This document shows, piece by piece, positions 1 through 12,385 of a DNA stretch of 64,000 nt. The notes beneath the pieces are model-generated. The model was not told the origin of the DNA. It saw only the letters and a program-made list of their open reading frames with translations, and searched no databases. The DNA is from Lunularia cruciata (lineage: Eukaryota; Streptophyta; Marchantiopsida; Lunulariales; Lunulariaceae). Each line of letters opens with the position of its first letter. Within the stretch, counting starts at the first letter, position 1. The stretch is from assembly GCA_948567375.1 (NCBI GenBank), contig OX419755.1, forward strand, positions 71,614,944 through 71,678,943. The letters run 5' to 3'. Made by a program: the position numbers and the translations under genes.

Positions 1-68
1 TATCCCTTACAGTCTTTGGCTTTTTGCTTGCATTCTCTAAGTCTTCACTGCTCGGCAGAACTCCTTTG
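1..68. other. Left flank, nothing recognised
   Basis: Short stretch outside the left LTR of the first gypsy element. No coding or repeat signal is visible. Confidence 0.5.
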
Positions 69-746
69 GTTCTCTCGGCCTGTCTCTCACTCAGGATAAA
101 CCTCTGATGGCTATTATGGTAGCGCACCATGGACTAAGAAGGCAAGGAACCCCAACTCCATCATACTCCTCCAAGGCTAACACTCCAAGACTCAAGACAT
201 TGCTCACTAGAGAACTCAATGAGAAAGAGATAGTTGCAAAATGAAAGGATGATGAGTAACTCCTCACCCCTTGTTTATATACTTGTGAAATAGTTACGTA
301 CCAAAGTTATTAATTACCGTAGTAACTCAAGTTACTAGACTAAAAGTCAAGTAAAGTCAAAAACTAGAAAGGAATATCCATTTACATGGGCATATTCCCC
401 TAAGCATGTGGTCTTATCTTGACCCAACCACTAAGTCAAGGATTCCTTCACATGGGCTATCCTTGGACTAAAGAAGAATCCAAAACAAAAAGGCTTGCGG
501 GCCCAAGAGTTCTCAACCCTTTCCTCAAAGCCAAACACCTAGGAATAATACCAAGTCAACACACTAAAATCCAAAATAGTGGTGCTCATCTTTTCTACAA
601 ACTCTAAAGTAAGATCCCCTCTATCTTAGCTATGACTAACTTTAGCTAACCATGACTAATATAGAACCATCCTTTATCTCTATATAAATGATATCTCTAA
701 AGTACTTGTAATACCAAGCTAAATATCACGATACCACACACATGCA
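69..746 (-). repeat. 3' LTR of G1-a
   Basis: Near-collinear copy of 7184-7870 over some 670 bp. Its two tips are diverged, so the ends are approximate. It adjoins the end of the integrase region at about 747. Confidence 0.8.
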
Positions 747-948
747 CACTCTCGGACTAAGTTTTCACTTTGTCCTCAAAGTGAAGGTCTCTCTACCTTT
801 TATGGTACATCTTCAACTTATCATGGTTAATCCTATCAAAGTGTCTTCCTCCCAACTCCTTGAGATCATAGGTGTAATTGTCCCACACCTTCTCTACTAT
901 GAAAGGTCCAAAGTACTTAGGCAAAAACTTCTTTTGCACTCTCTTGAA

Positions 949-1961
949 TCAAATGGAATCAAATAACATTACCCAATCACCTTCTTTGAAAGTCTCCACC
1001 TTCTTCTTGCCTTGCCTCTTGTCATAGCTCTCCTTTTGTTTCCTTTGGGCTTGCTCTACTCGAACCATAGCAACTGCTCTTGCCTCTTCCAACTCCATGA
1101 GTTGATCCTTCCTTGACTTCTCTGCATCCCCTCCTTGTGCTTTCTTCAATCTCCTATGAATGATTTGGAAGGTAGGAAGATCAAAGTGAATAGGTAAGGT
1201 AGACTCAATACCATACACCAATTGAAATGGAGAATATCCGGTAGAAGTCTTCATGGTTGTCCTCTATACTCCCACAAAACTGCATGAATCCTCTTATCCC
1301 AATGATGTCTAGACCCCTCTATTTCTGCATCTTTGGCCAACATCATGCACAAGGTCTGATTGGTTCTCTCTGCCAAGCCATTGGAATTTAGCTTATAGGA
1401 TATAGTTACTCTATGTATGATAGAGAAATGTCGTAGCATGGTTGTAGTAATGCTTCTTGTAAACTCTCCTCCTCTATCAGAAACCAACTCCAAAGGGCAT
1501 CTAAACCTAGTGATAATGCGTTCATAAAGAAATCTACCCACTTCATCTTCATTCTTGTCCCTCAATGGTCTAACCTCAACCCACTTGGTAAGGTAATCAG
1601 AAACTACCACAATGTACAGATTGTTCCTTGTGGTTCTATTGAGAGGACCTACAAAATCAATTCCCCACTTCTCAAAAGGTCCTAGTAATGGAATTGATCT
1701 AAGTGGTGGAGTGCATGTAGACTTTCTAGCAAAAGTTTGACAAACATGACAAGTTTTGCAGTAATCAAGACAATCCTTGAAAATCCCTCTCCAATGGTAA
1801 CCTGCATCTAGAATCTTGAAAGCAATCACCTTTCCTGCAAAGTGTCCTCCACATACTAAACCTTCATGAAACTCCTTTATGAGTAGAATAGACTCTTCCT
1901 TACACACTGCTCTTTGAAGTAGATCATCTGCTCCTTGGTGAAAAAGAATATCTTCCACCAT
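949..1961 (-). pseudogene. G1-a integrase region
   Basis: Decayed integrase of the G1 element. The N-terminal zinc-binding region has the paired cysteines CKTCHVC near 1740. The catalytic core shows GIDFVGPL followed by DYLTKWVEV and the block VSDRGGEF, typical of the rve core. The downstream GYSPFQLVYG block is the usual GKR-type C-terminal region of gypsy integrases. It would insert the cDNA copy into host DNA. The match to Ty3/gypsy integrase is clear from motif order; the copy is a fossil. Confidence 0.85.
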
Positions 1962-2015
1962 TGTGTAAGGTCTAGATCTTGCTGCAAGGGCGTTCCTCTC
2001 CCTAGCATGAATCCC

Positions 2016-2780
2016 TTATGGATAGTTACCTCTTCTCACAAAATCCACAATCTCCTTGTACTCCATTGACACCTCTTGAGTGATTGAGATTGCCATGAGC
2101 TCCTCATCCGGGAAGGAATCATCTGCTGGCTCATCTCCATCATGATCATAGGCTCTAGATAACAAATCAGCATTTGCATGTTTCTTTCCTGGCCTATCGT
2201 CAATGGTGTAGTCATACTCAGACAAGAGTATCATCCACCTTGCTAGTCTCCCTTCAACATAAGGCTTGTTGACGATGTACTTCAAAGCCTTGTGATCCAT
2301 GACAATGGTGGCTTTCCCTCCAATCAAGTAGTGTCTAAACTTCTTGAGACCAAAGATCACTACCAACCCTTCTCTCTTTGTGACAGAGTAGTTCTTCTCT
2401 GCTAAAACCATCTGCCTACTAGCATAAGCTATTGGATGATCATGCTCATCTTGGTCTAATTGACTAAGAGTGTATCCTATAGCTACATTAGAAGCATCAG
2501 TGTAGAGGATGAAAGGCTTACTCCAATCAGGTTTAGCAAGAATTGGAGTTACAACAAGGGCTTGCTTGAGCTCCTCAAAAGCTTTGAGAGCCTCCTTGTC
2601 TTCCAAAATCACCATGTAATCTACACCCTTCTTCATGTAGATGGTCAATGCATAAGCCTTGTTGGAAAATGAGAAGATGAACCTCCTATAGTACCCAACC
2701 ATCTCCAAGAATTGGCGTAACTTTGTCAAGCTTGAAGGGAATGGAAGGTCAGAGATTTTCCTCACCTTCCTTAGGATCAA
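2016..2780 (-). pseudogene. G1-a RNase H region
   Basis: Contains the RT thumb/connection, then the RNase H block ILYTDASNVAIG, SVTKREGLVVIF and GKKHANADLLSR, which ends a gypsy RNase H domain. It would degrade RNA in the RNA-DNA hybrid during reverse transcription. It lies directly downstream of the RT region on the minus strand, as expected for Ty3/gypsy. Confidence 0.85.
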
Positions 2781-2841
2781 TTGCTATTCCATCCTTGGAG
2801 ATGATGTGCCCCAAAAGTAGACCTTCTTCACATCCAAAAAT

Positions 2842-3999
2842 TCACTTCTTTGGGTTGAGTGATGCATTTGCCTCATCCAAGCGTTGCAAGACTTTGATTA
2901 GGTGCTCAAAGTGCTCTTCCTTATTCCCATAGACACAAAAGTCATCAATGAAGTCTCTCACAAATTTCCCAATGAAAGGTTCAAATACCTTGTTCATGAA
3001 CCATTGGAATGTGGCTGGAGCATTGCAAAGCCCAAAAGGCATGACCTTGAAAGTGTAAGTTCTCCAAGGTGTGGTGAACGTGGTGAGTTGTTGATGCTCT
3101 GGTGCAATCTTGATTTGGTTGTATCCACTATAATCGACATCTCCAAAACTGTACCTCTCATGACCTGCAACTTCCTCCAAGATCTCATCAATGAATGGCA
3201 ATGGGTAGTAGTCCTTCTTGGTAACAGCATTGAGCTTCTTGTAATCCACACATACTCGAAGCTTGCCATTCTTTTTCTTCACAATGATAATTAGAGACAC
3301 CCATTCTGAATTCTCCACCTCGAAGATAAATCCAGCCTCCTTCAGCTTATCAATCTCCTCCTTCACAACCAAAGATATTGGTGGGCTAATGCGATGTTGC
3401 TTTTGGCAAATTGGTCTTGCATGTGACTCCACCTCTATCTTGTGCTCCTCCAAGGTGACTTCCTTCAAATCCTTGTAACTAAAAGCAAACACATGGATGA
3501 ACTTGCGGAAAATCTCCTCAAATCTCACCTTCTCCTCCTTGGTAACATTTGGGCCATACTTGAGGGTAGCTAACCTTCTCTCTACCTTTTCAAGTGTCAA
3601 TGGTGATTTGTTTGGGTCCTTCAAAACCTCTGGCTTAGGTGCAAAATCCATAGCACACAAGGGGTACACATCTGAATCAAATTCAGATTCATCCTCCTCC
3701 ATGGAAGTCTCCTCTTCCATGCTTGTGTCCACACCTGAAGCTCCTTCTTCAAAATCTGATTCCCAATAATTAGAAGATGGTGTATCTGAATGTGAAGTGT
3801 TGGTGGTGTTAGTCATAGGAACTATGACCCTATGGTTTGATGGCCCAATCCTCAAGAACCCTTTGTGCCATCTATCAGTTGTTTGTGTTGTTCTCAACCA
3901 TGGCCTCCCAAGAAGTAATTCATAGCTTGAATCCTTCAAGACTTGGAAAGTCATGAGATTTTGAACTCCCATAACTGAAACTACCACTTTATCCATCAC
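2842..3999 (-). pseudogene. G1-a protease end and reverse transcriptase region
   Basis: Starts with the C-terminal part of the aspartic protease (ELLLGRPWL). It continues into a gypsy RT with RVCVDYKKLNAVTKKD, PLPFIDEIL, VMPFGLCNAPATFQ and the catalytic box FIDDFCVYG. Order and spacing fit the Ty3/gypsy RT family. It is part of a fossil element. Confidence 0.9.
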
Positions 4000-4008
4000 C
4001 CCTACTGG

Positions 4009-5612
4009 TCAAACTTGTTGCTTGTTTGCCATGCTCACCACAAATGTTGAAGGTCTTGAGGGTATCATACCCAACTTCTTCATCAACCTTTCTGACATGG
4101 CATTCACTTCTGATCCTCCATCAACCAATGCATCCTTGATGTTGTGACCATTCACTCTCACATCAATCTTGGAGGCATATTCACAAGCCTCCCATGGTGC
4201 TGGCTTGGCATCCACCACCCCCATTGATACTGGAGCTTTTGCTTGCTTCTTCTTCTTGCTCCTTGTAGAACTCAAACCACCTCTAAGCTCCTTTCTCAAG
4301 GTAGGGTTCAAAGTAATCAATTGGCCCATTGTGATGTTAGCCTTGTGACTACAAACATCCTCCAACACATTGTAGTTCAATTGTTGCTTTGAAATCAAGA
4401 AATCTTCCATACCCAACTTCTTCCTTGGAGTCTTTGTTGTTGATGGTGTTGAGGTGCGAGTGCTCCTAGTAGACATGGGAGTATCCTTGCTTGGAGTAAA
4501 TCCTTGAGAAGAGTGAACATCCTCTACAAAACGAGCTATCTTCTTCTCTTGTGCCAAAAGCTCCAAATTAAGACTCTTAGAGTTTGAGCACTCTCCCTTC
4601 TCATACTTGCTCTCCACCACATCTATGGATAATATCCCCTTACCTTTATTTGGATTAGGAGCCACTTGGGTTTCACTACCACCCTCTTGCCCTCTATTGG
4701 CTCCCTCATAACCCCTTCCTCCATGGTAAGTGGAATTTGGGCAATTCCTTTGAATATGGCCTCTTCCTCCACAACCAAAACAATTTCTAACATTGAAATT
4801 GTTGGCTGGCTGAACTCCTCTATATGGAAAGTTTCCATAACTCCTAGGCCCTCTCCCTACATTCTGATCCACCTCTCTCTTCTCCCATAGTTGCACCACA
4901 TTGATCTTGAGATCCGCAAGTTGTTCTGTGATGGTTTGAAGTGGATCCTTTGGTGGAGGTGCAAGAATTGGAGCAACTACTACTTGTGTTGCAACCCTTG
5001 TCACCAAAGTATCAGAAGTTCCACCATACTTGTAGCCTTGAGGAGGATGCACAACCTCTTTCACCAACAAATCACTCTCATCTCCTTCCAAACTCTCCTC
5101 CATACGAATTGCAATCTTGATAGCTTCAACCTTGGAAGAAGGTTTCTCATATCTCACCTTGCTTCTAATTTGTGGTCTCAACCCTCCCACAAAATTCTTG
5201 GTGAGCATGGCCCCTATGCCAATCATTGTAGTCTCCACATCATCTCCACCCTTCCTCAACACTATGCGAAATCTGGACTCTAACTTTTCTACTCTTTCCA
5301 CATAGACTCTCACTTTCTCTCCATCTCCTTGCTTGAGAATGTAACCTCACTCATCAATCTCTCATAGAAGAAAGTTCTCAATGAGTGCTGAAGTCAAAGT
5401 CTCCCAAGACTCCTCTTCCCTATCTCTCCTCTCTCTCTTTTGGTATTCTGACTAATACCATGTAAGTGTTGCATCCTCAAAGAAATCTGGTAATAATGAG
5501 GCCCACTCATCCTTCCTCCTCTCATTGTTTCCTATGCAAGTTCTCTTGAAGTCTCTCACAAAGTCCTCCATATCTTCTCCATCCTTGCCAAAGAAAACCA
5601 GAAGTATCCCCA
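4009..5612 (-). pseudogene. G1-a gag and protease start
   Basis: The N-terminal half resembles a retrotransposon gag domain (FGKDGEDMEDFVRDFKR near 5590). A CCHC zinc knuckle, CFGCGGRGHIQRNC, lies near 4750. The C-terminal end has the protease active-site block ALVDGGSEVNAM near 4100. Gag would form the particle and bind RNA; the protease would process the polyprotein. Fossil. Confidence 0.8.
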
Positions 5613-5849
5613 TCTTAACCTCTCACTATCTTTCTCTTCTCTCAATTTTTCTTTTTCTCTTTTCTTTTCTCTCACTCTATAACTCATAGACTATATACAT
5701 GAATAACACCATTTGAGAGTAATCCACCCTAGGGAACCCAAAAGGTTTAGGTTGCTCCAAGATTTCTATAGCAACATCAAATCCTAGAGTGCATATTAAT
5801 CGAACCCTCATGGATAGTTTATGCATAAGTTGAAAGATTATCTCCATCA

Positions 5850-6266
5850 CTAATCTTGAGAACTAGCTGATGAAGGTGGTAGAATTTCTGTAGCTGTTCT
5901 AAGACTCTCTCCAAGATCCTTCACCAAAGTCTCCAAAAGTGATTTTACTCCACTACACTCATGTCCTTTTGGAAGTCTTTCAACTCCACAAACCTCACAC
6001 AACTCCTTGGTCTTAGATCTTCTCCCTCCCAATCTTGGTGAAGAAGGTCCAACATGCAAACCCAAGTCAAGTAAGCCTCTCCTTTCCCTCAATCTCTTGC
6101 TCTCAAAGGTCAGTGGACATGAACTTGCCTTATGTCCCTTCTCTCCACACAGAAAGCACTTAGACTCACTCTTTCCTCCAAGTGGTGTAGGTTTTTGGAT
6201 TCTCTCAATACTCTCTTCAAATTCTATTGTAAACTCTCTTTTCCTCAAATCCACCCCTACAAGCAC
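5850..6266 (-). pseudogene. G1-a accessory ORF with zinc knuckle, upstream of gag
   Basis: A 138-codon open stretch lies between the 5' LTR and gag. It has a CX2CX4HX4C knuckle, CFLCGEKGHKASSC, and a second Cys/His cluster, CEVCGVERLPKGHEC. Canonical gag, with its own knuckle, lies downstream at 4009-5612, so this is an extra nucleic-acid-binding module and not the usual gag knuckle. Whether it is an additional ORF of the family or a captured gag piece is unknown. The flanking leader (5613-5849 and 6267-7183) shows no other recognisable domain. Confidence 0.55.
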
Positions 6267-7183
6267 CTCAAACCCTTAGGGAACCTTGCATAATCTCAAT
6301 TTCTACTCTTGATGACCTTCCATGTTCCCAAGATGAATCTAAACACTCAAACATGCTTTTTGTTGATCTCAAACTCCTCATGCATGAGATCTCCACCCTG
6401 CAGAATTGACCCTTCCTCACAATGTCACTCAAATCTCCCAACCAGTATGTCACAGTCCTCTGAAATTTTGTACACTTGATCACAACTCTAGAGCGTCCTT
6501 CCTTGCAAAATTTCAGATCTTTTCATTGTGCCATTTGGCCTAGACACCTTTCTATTCAGCACACATATTTCAGATTTAGTTTGAAAACCACCCCCCTCAC
6601 TTCAAAAACTCATAACTCCCTGCACAAGAATGATCTCTCTTTCTACTTTTTGAGGCAGCAAGAAGGATACAATGCACTGAATTTTCTTGGAATTTTCAGG
6701 ACAATTCATTGAAAATTGAAGAAATGGCAGACTCTGTACAATTTTCTAGAGAGCATGCAATTATAGGAGCACTTTACCCTATCAACTTTCAAAAATTCTA
6801 GCCCAGTGCACATAGTAGCTCTCACAATAATTTTAAGTGTGCTAACTGAAAGATAACCCAAGCTATCATGTGTAGAAATCTCAAGTCCAGATCTCAAACT
6901 TGAGATTTTGCCCAAAATCACCTTAATCCCCAAAATCTGCAATCCACCTTACATAATCTCTCCAATTCCTCTCATGTGTACAAGATGTACAAAATCACCT
7001 CAAAGACATCATAATGAACTATAGGGTATACAAATGGATCTTGGTTCTCTAAAATAAGTTCAGCACTCTCCTCTCCTAATGTTCTCTCCAAGTGAGCTCT
7101 CATAGCCTCCTTCTGCCTAATGTAGAATTGAACGCGGAATATTATCTTGCCTTCTAGAGAGGTCCGGGCAACAAGACCAAAAA

Positions 7184-7870
7184 TGTGAGCCGGCCTGTCT
7201 CTCACTCAAGATGAACCTTTGATGGCTATTATGGTAGCGCACCATGGACTAAGAAGGCAAGGAACCCCAGCATACTCCTCCAAGGCTAACACTCCAAGAC
7301 TTAAGACATTGCTCACTAGAGAACTCAATGAGAGAGAGGTAGTTGCAAAATGAAAGGATGATGAGTACCTCCTCACCCCTTGTTTATATACTTGTGAAAT
7401 AGTTATGTACCAAAGTTACTAATTACCGTAGTAACTTAAGTTACTAAACTAAAAGTCAAGTAAAGTCAAAAAGTAGAAAGGAATATCCATTCACATGGGC
7501 ATATTCCCCTAAGCATGTGGTCTTATCTTGACCCAACCACTAAGTCAAGGATTCCTTCACATGGGCTATCCTTGGACTAAAGAAGAATCCAAAACAAAAA
7601 GGCTTGCGGGCCGAAGAGTTCTCAACTCTTTCCTCAAAGCCAAACACCTAGGAATAATACCAAGTCAACATACTTAAATCCAAAATAGTGGTGCTCATCT
7701 TTTCTACTTCCTCTAAAGTAAGGTCCTCTCTATCTTAGCTATGACTAACTTTAGCTAACCATGAATAATATAGAACCATCTTTTATCTCTATATAAATAA
7801 TATCTCTTAAGTACTTGTAATACCAAGCTAAATATCACAATACCACACACATGCACAAATGGGTGTTACA
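7184..7870 (-). repeat. 5' LTR of G1-a
   Basis: On the minus strand it starts TGTAACACCC and ends GGCTCACA, a normal TG...CA LTR of 687 bp. The same repeat occurs at about 69-746 and, on the plus strand, at 27995-28680 (686 bp). Agreement of three copies fixes the boundaries. Confidence 0.9.
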
Positions 7871-7939
7871 AATCTGAGGCCTTCAATTTCTATTCCTTTC
7901 TTCTCTCCTCTCCTTGATGCTCTTCCTTCAATTTCTTCC

Positions 7940-9600
7940 TGAACCCTCACTGTTCTCCTGCAAACATTTCTCCTCAAAACATTTTCTCTTCCAAAAATTC
8001 CCTGTCACTTCTCGAAACTCCTCTGCAGCTTTTTGATCTCTCAAAAAAAAACTTCCTGCCAAAACCTCTCTGTCAACCTTCAATTTCTTCCCAAAACCCT
8101 ACTGTCAACCCTCTCAACTCCCAAAACTTCTCATTGAAAAAAATCAACTCCCGGAAGGCATTTCTACTTCAAAACCCCATGTCAATTCCCAAAAACCCTA
8201 CTGTCATCACTCTCAACTCCTGATACTTCTCACTGTAAAAAAAATCAACTCTTGGAAGGCATTTCTCCTTCAAAACCCCATGTAAATTCCCGAAAACCCT
8301 CTTGTCAGCCCTCTCAACTCCCGATACTTCTCACTGTAAAAAAAATCAACTCCTGGAGGCATTTCTCCTTTGAAACCCCATGTCAATTCTTGAAGAGCTT
8401 CTTGTCAGCCCTCTCAACTCCCGAAACTTCTCACTATAAAAAATCAACTTCTGGAAGGCATTTCTCCTTCTCAAAACCCCATGTCAATTCCTGAAGAGCT
8501 TCCTACCAGCCCTCTCAACTCCCGAAACTTCTCACTATAGAAAATCAACTCCTGGAAGGCATTTCTCCTTCTCGAAACTCCATGTCTATTCCTGAAGAGT
8601 TTCCTGCTAGCCCTCTCAACTCCCAAAACTTCTCATTGTAGAAAATCAACTCCTGGAAGGCATTTCTCCTTCTCAATACCCCATGTCAATTCTTGAAGAG
8701 TTTCCTGCCAGCCCTCTCAACTCCCCAAACTTCTCACTGTAAAAAATCAACTCCTGGATAGCATTTCTCCTTCGATTCTCCTTTGCCAATTCCTGAAAAA
8801 ATTCCGGCCCGCCCTACTCAATTCCCAAAACTTTGCACTGTAAGAACTCAACTCCTGGAAGACATTTCTCTCAACTCCTGCTGATCAAAACTCACTCATG
8901 CAGGTCCTTTTCCACTTCCCAAAACTTCCCACTGTAAGAACTCAACTGCTGGATAGCATTTCTCCTTCGATTTCCCTTTGCCAACTCCCAAAGAACTTCC
9001 TGCCAGCCCTACTCAATTCTCAAAACTTCTCACTGTAAGAACTCAACTCCTAGAAGCATTTCTTTCAACTCTTGCTGACCAAAACTCACTCATTCAGGTC
9101 CTTTTCTACTTCCTGAAACTCCCCACTGTAAGAACTCATCTCCTGGATAGCATTCCTACTTCGATTCCCCTTTGCCAATTCCTGAAGAACTTCCTGCCAG
9201 CCCTACTCAATTCCTGAACTTTGCACTGTAAACTCAACTCCTGGAAGGCATTTCTCCTTCTCGAAACTCCATGTCAATTTCTAAAAAGCTTCCTGCCAGC
9301 CCTAGTAATTCCGGAAAACCCTATTGTCAGCCCTCTCAACTTCCGCAGACCAAAACTCACTCATTCAGGTCCTTTTCCACTTCTTGAAACTTCTCATTGT
9401 CAACTCAACTCCTGGATAGCATTTCTCCTTTGATTTCCCTTTGCCAACTCCCAAAGAACTTCCAGCCAGCCCTACTCAATTCTTGAAACTTCTCACTGTA
9501 AGAACTCAACTCTTGGAAGCATTTCTCCTGAAAACCTTTTCTCTCTCAAAAATTCCATGTCACCTCTTGAAACCCCTCTGCCACTTCCCAAAATACTCTT
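7940..9600. repeat. Tandem array, period about 101 bp
   Basis: The phrase atcaactcctgg/actcaactcctgg recurs at about 8143, 8244, 8345, 8443, 8544, 8645, 8745, 8846, 8940, 9041, 9133, 9232, 9403 and 9504. The spacing is almost always 92-101 bp, with one gap of 171 bp. Each unit also carries ggaaggcatttctcc, ccatgtcaattcc and gccagccct. Units from about 8846 on are a variant with tagcatttctcc and ttgccaatt. The outer parts (7940-8140, 9520-9600) are more diverged. Short reading frames inside are by-products of the period. It starts 70 bp after the G1-a LTR. Confidence 0.85.
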
Positions 9601-12185
9601 GAGACCCCCAATAACATGATAATACTCCAACGGTTAAGTGACAAGCAAAAATACCCCAAGCTTATGTAACATTATAGAAAATCCACCACTCAATTTTCTC
9701 CCTCCTTTAACACAAGAGAAAATCCTTGAGCTTACAAGAACACAAAATAACGACCGGTTTCACCATAACATAAACCCTTGAGTTCACTAACATGAAAATT
9801 CACAGCAAATGGCACCAATACTATGTGTAGATTATTTTTCCTATGACAATGTAGTAATTGGCTGCAACACTAGGCCCTTGAGAGCAGTAGTGTCATGCCC
9901 CCAACCACTAGAGGTTCCAACCTCTGTGTGAAAAACTCCCTCCACTCTAGCTGCAAGCTCCACATGTTGTCGTGTTGCGGTTTGCATAGCCCGAAAAAAA
10001 GCGACTTATCAATTTTATCTCCACATTATTGAGGTAGGTTGTCTGCTAGATCCAATGGATAAGATGCTACCATGTGAGAAATGTATGTATCATGATTGAG
10101 GGCTCTAATGAATAAAGATGAGGTCAAGTGGAGAGACGAGGGTGTGTTTTAGTCGAGGAGTCTCGAGGGGGAGGAGGACGCGGGGAGTTAGAGTTGTAGC
10201 AGTGCACGAGTGGTAGAACATCATAGGAAGCATTTGAGCATGAGATGTCCCATGCTCCCAATCTGCCATTCTCAAATCCTTTTCTCATCAAGCTTCAGAT
10301 TTTGCACTATGATGGCTTATGGGACTAGTTGGTGGCATCTTTTGGGGTAGTATTTGTGGAGTCGATGATGGGAAACCCGGATCCTATTGTCCTTTTGGTG
10401 CTTACTTATGAGTATGTCTAGGACTTGAAAATATATGTGTTTCTATAGTTGAGGAATGCCTAAATTTTTTCTCATAAGCTTCAAGGTGGAATTGTGTGGT
10501 CCATTTGTCAAAAAGTAAAAAGATTGAAGGACAAATGTGCAAGAGATTGGGTCCCAAGAGGGAAGTCTGGCGTTTTTTGACCATCAAAGGAGTTCAAGGA
10601 GGCCATTTGGAGAACAAAGGACATGGTTGGATCAAGGAACTGATAGGATAAAATTTGGAGATAGAAATCATACAATTTGAGTTGATATTGGAGAGTGATA
10701 TGATCAATTGAATCAAGGGGGTAAAACTCATACCCAAGAGCACAAAGTAGGCAATTGAGAGAGCTTCTTAAGACATTTTCACTATCTATCAGTGGGATTG
10801 TGGAGAAGACAAAGTGCTTACAGTATTGAGCACAAGACATTTCAGTTTTGGATCAATCTCAAATCAGATCTGGTTGATTGAAGTTGAAGCTCTTGAGGTG
10901 TAAGGTGATGGAGAAGAGCTAGTGATCAGGTTTGGAGTTTTGATCACTCCCCAAGTTGTGGTCTGATATACCTAATGAAAATTTTCAGTCTTGTTATTGG
11001 TTAGGGTGTGCACCTTTGTGTGAATGTTTCATGTGAATTTTTCAAATAGAGAATTCAAGGTCTTGGATCAAGTATACTTGGGTCTGCAAAGCTCACAAGT
11101 TAGCCCAACTCAGGAATTGATCCATATCTAGGGATTGGGGTTGGATTAGGCCATCAAAATTTATAGTGTTAACCAAGAGCACAAAAAAATACTGTGGAAA
11201 ATTTAGTTGGCTCTAGTCTTATAGAGAGTGAGATCTGATGCAACGAGTTTTATTGAAAAGACTATCATAAGCTCGAAGGAGCATTTCTTTCTTCAATCCT
11301 AATTGAATGTCAATTCTCTCATTTTTGTAACTATGATTGAGAGTTCAGATTTCTAGAGTGTCTTGTGAGGATCAATTGTACATCTGATTTAGAAATCAAG
11401 GGAAAGTTGGCAAGAACCAGGGGCAAAACCTAAGGGGATTTTGAAACTAGGGTGAGAGTTGCAAAAACCTGTCCAACTTTGAGAGCTTGTTAGGGGAGTT
11501 TTAGTTCTCTGATTGAGGTCTCTCTTATATCATTGGAGGTTTAATTGAGTTATATCCTATATCTTATAGGCTTTCCATTGAATCCTAGACCACTTGAATC
11601 TAAGCTATACAAAAAGAGTTATGTTCATATGAGCTGCCCAAAGTTTTCCCCATCAAGAAGACATGGAAAATCTCCACATGGAGTACAAATTTTTTGAGAT
11701 AAGAAGTACAGCTTGGAGGAGACTTGGATTATAGGTTGAAATTAGCCTGATGACAGGGTACAAAGTCTATGAAGCTCTTTTTTGACAAAAAGCACAAAGA
11801 GTTGTTGCCGCATTCCTATGATTGGATCCTCTTTGTGCTTGCATGCTTGTTTGTACGCCCAATTGGTTTGGATTGGTGTGTGGGCATTGCGCTTAGGTTA
11901 TTTCCTTCTAGGAGTGTTTTGTATTACTCCTTGGTAATGTTGGAGGTGATGACTAGTAGACAAAGAGTATGTGTTTTGATGACAGATTAGGTTGCCCGTC
12001 ACTACCCTTCCCAATAGCAAAAATACTAATTATGAGAGAGGAGGGTTAGGTAACACGTGTGTTCAGATGATTAGTTACGAGTTTACCTATAGCCTCTAAT
12101 CTATAGTCTCCATAGCTTGGCACCTTGTGTGTTCCCAAAGAGAGAAAAGAAAAGTACGACAACGTCCTCTAGCTACATCTCAAGT
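9601..12185. other. Unassigned intergenic stretch
   Basis: Low-complexity-free sequence of 2.6 kb. It has LTR-like phrasing in places (for example tgtcatgcccccaacc near 9893), but no second copy in the window and no recognisable protein domain on either strand. It may be a further decayed retroelement leader or LTR. Nothing firm can be said. Confidence 0.4.
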
Positions 12186-12385
12186 GGACCAAGGATGTAA
12201 TCCAAGTAGCCCATGCTCACCTAGATCGACTCCAAGTAGACCACTCTCCCTAGTAGCTACTAGTTGTGTCCCAAGAATACCATGTCCACTTGGTCGAGTG
12301 CCCCTAGCATGTGCTTGAATCATCTTGATAAGCATAGGGCTCACAAGTGTCCAAGTGGTGATGCCTATCAAGCGCATCCTACGCT

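Larger units (their letters stand above)
69..7870 (-). mobile_element. Ty3/gypsy LTR retrotransposon fossil, family G1 (copy G1-a)
   Basis: A 7.8-kb element in minus orientation with two similar LTRs (about 69-746 and 7184-7870). Between them, read leftward, lie a leader with a zinc-knuckle ORF, gag with a CCHC knuckle, aspartic protease, reverse transcriptase, RNase H and integrase. RT-RNase H-integrase order is the Ty3/gypsy order. No chromodomain is visible after the integrase, so it is not an obvious chromovirus. The architecture looks whole, but the coding region is broken, with several interruptions. The left LTR has diverged at both tips, so its outer end is approximate. Moderate LTR divergence suggests middle age. 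Confidence 0.9.

Noticed and set aside
8252-9433. Protein-coding frames of 70-80 codons in the tandem array
   Set aside because: They repeat with the 101-bp period and change frame from unit to unit.
7940-9600. CRISPR-like array
   Set aside because: Units are adjoining imperfect repeats without unique spacers, in a eukaryotic genome.
9601-12185. 3' half (RT, integrase, 3' LTR) of element X1
   Set aside because: No RT or integrase block on either strand and no match to the X LTR; the similarity between X1 and X2 ends at about 12186.
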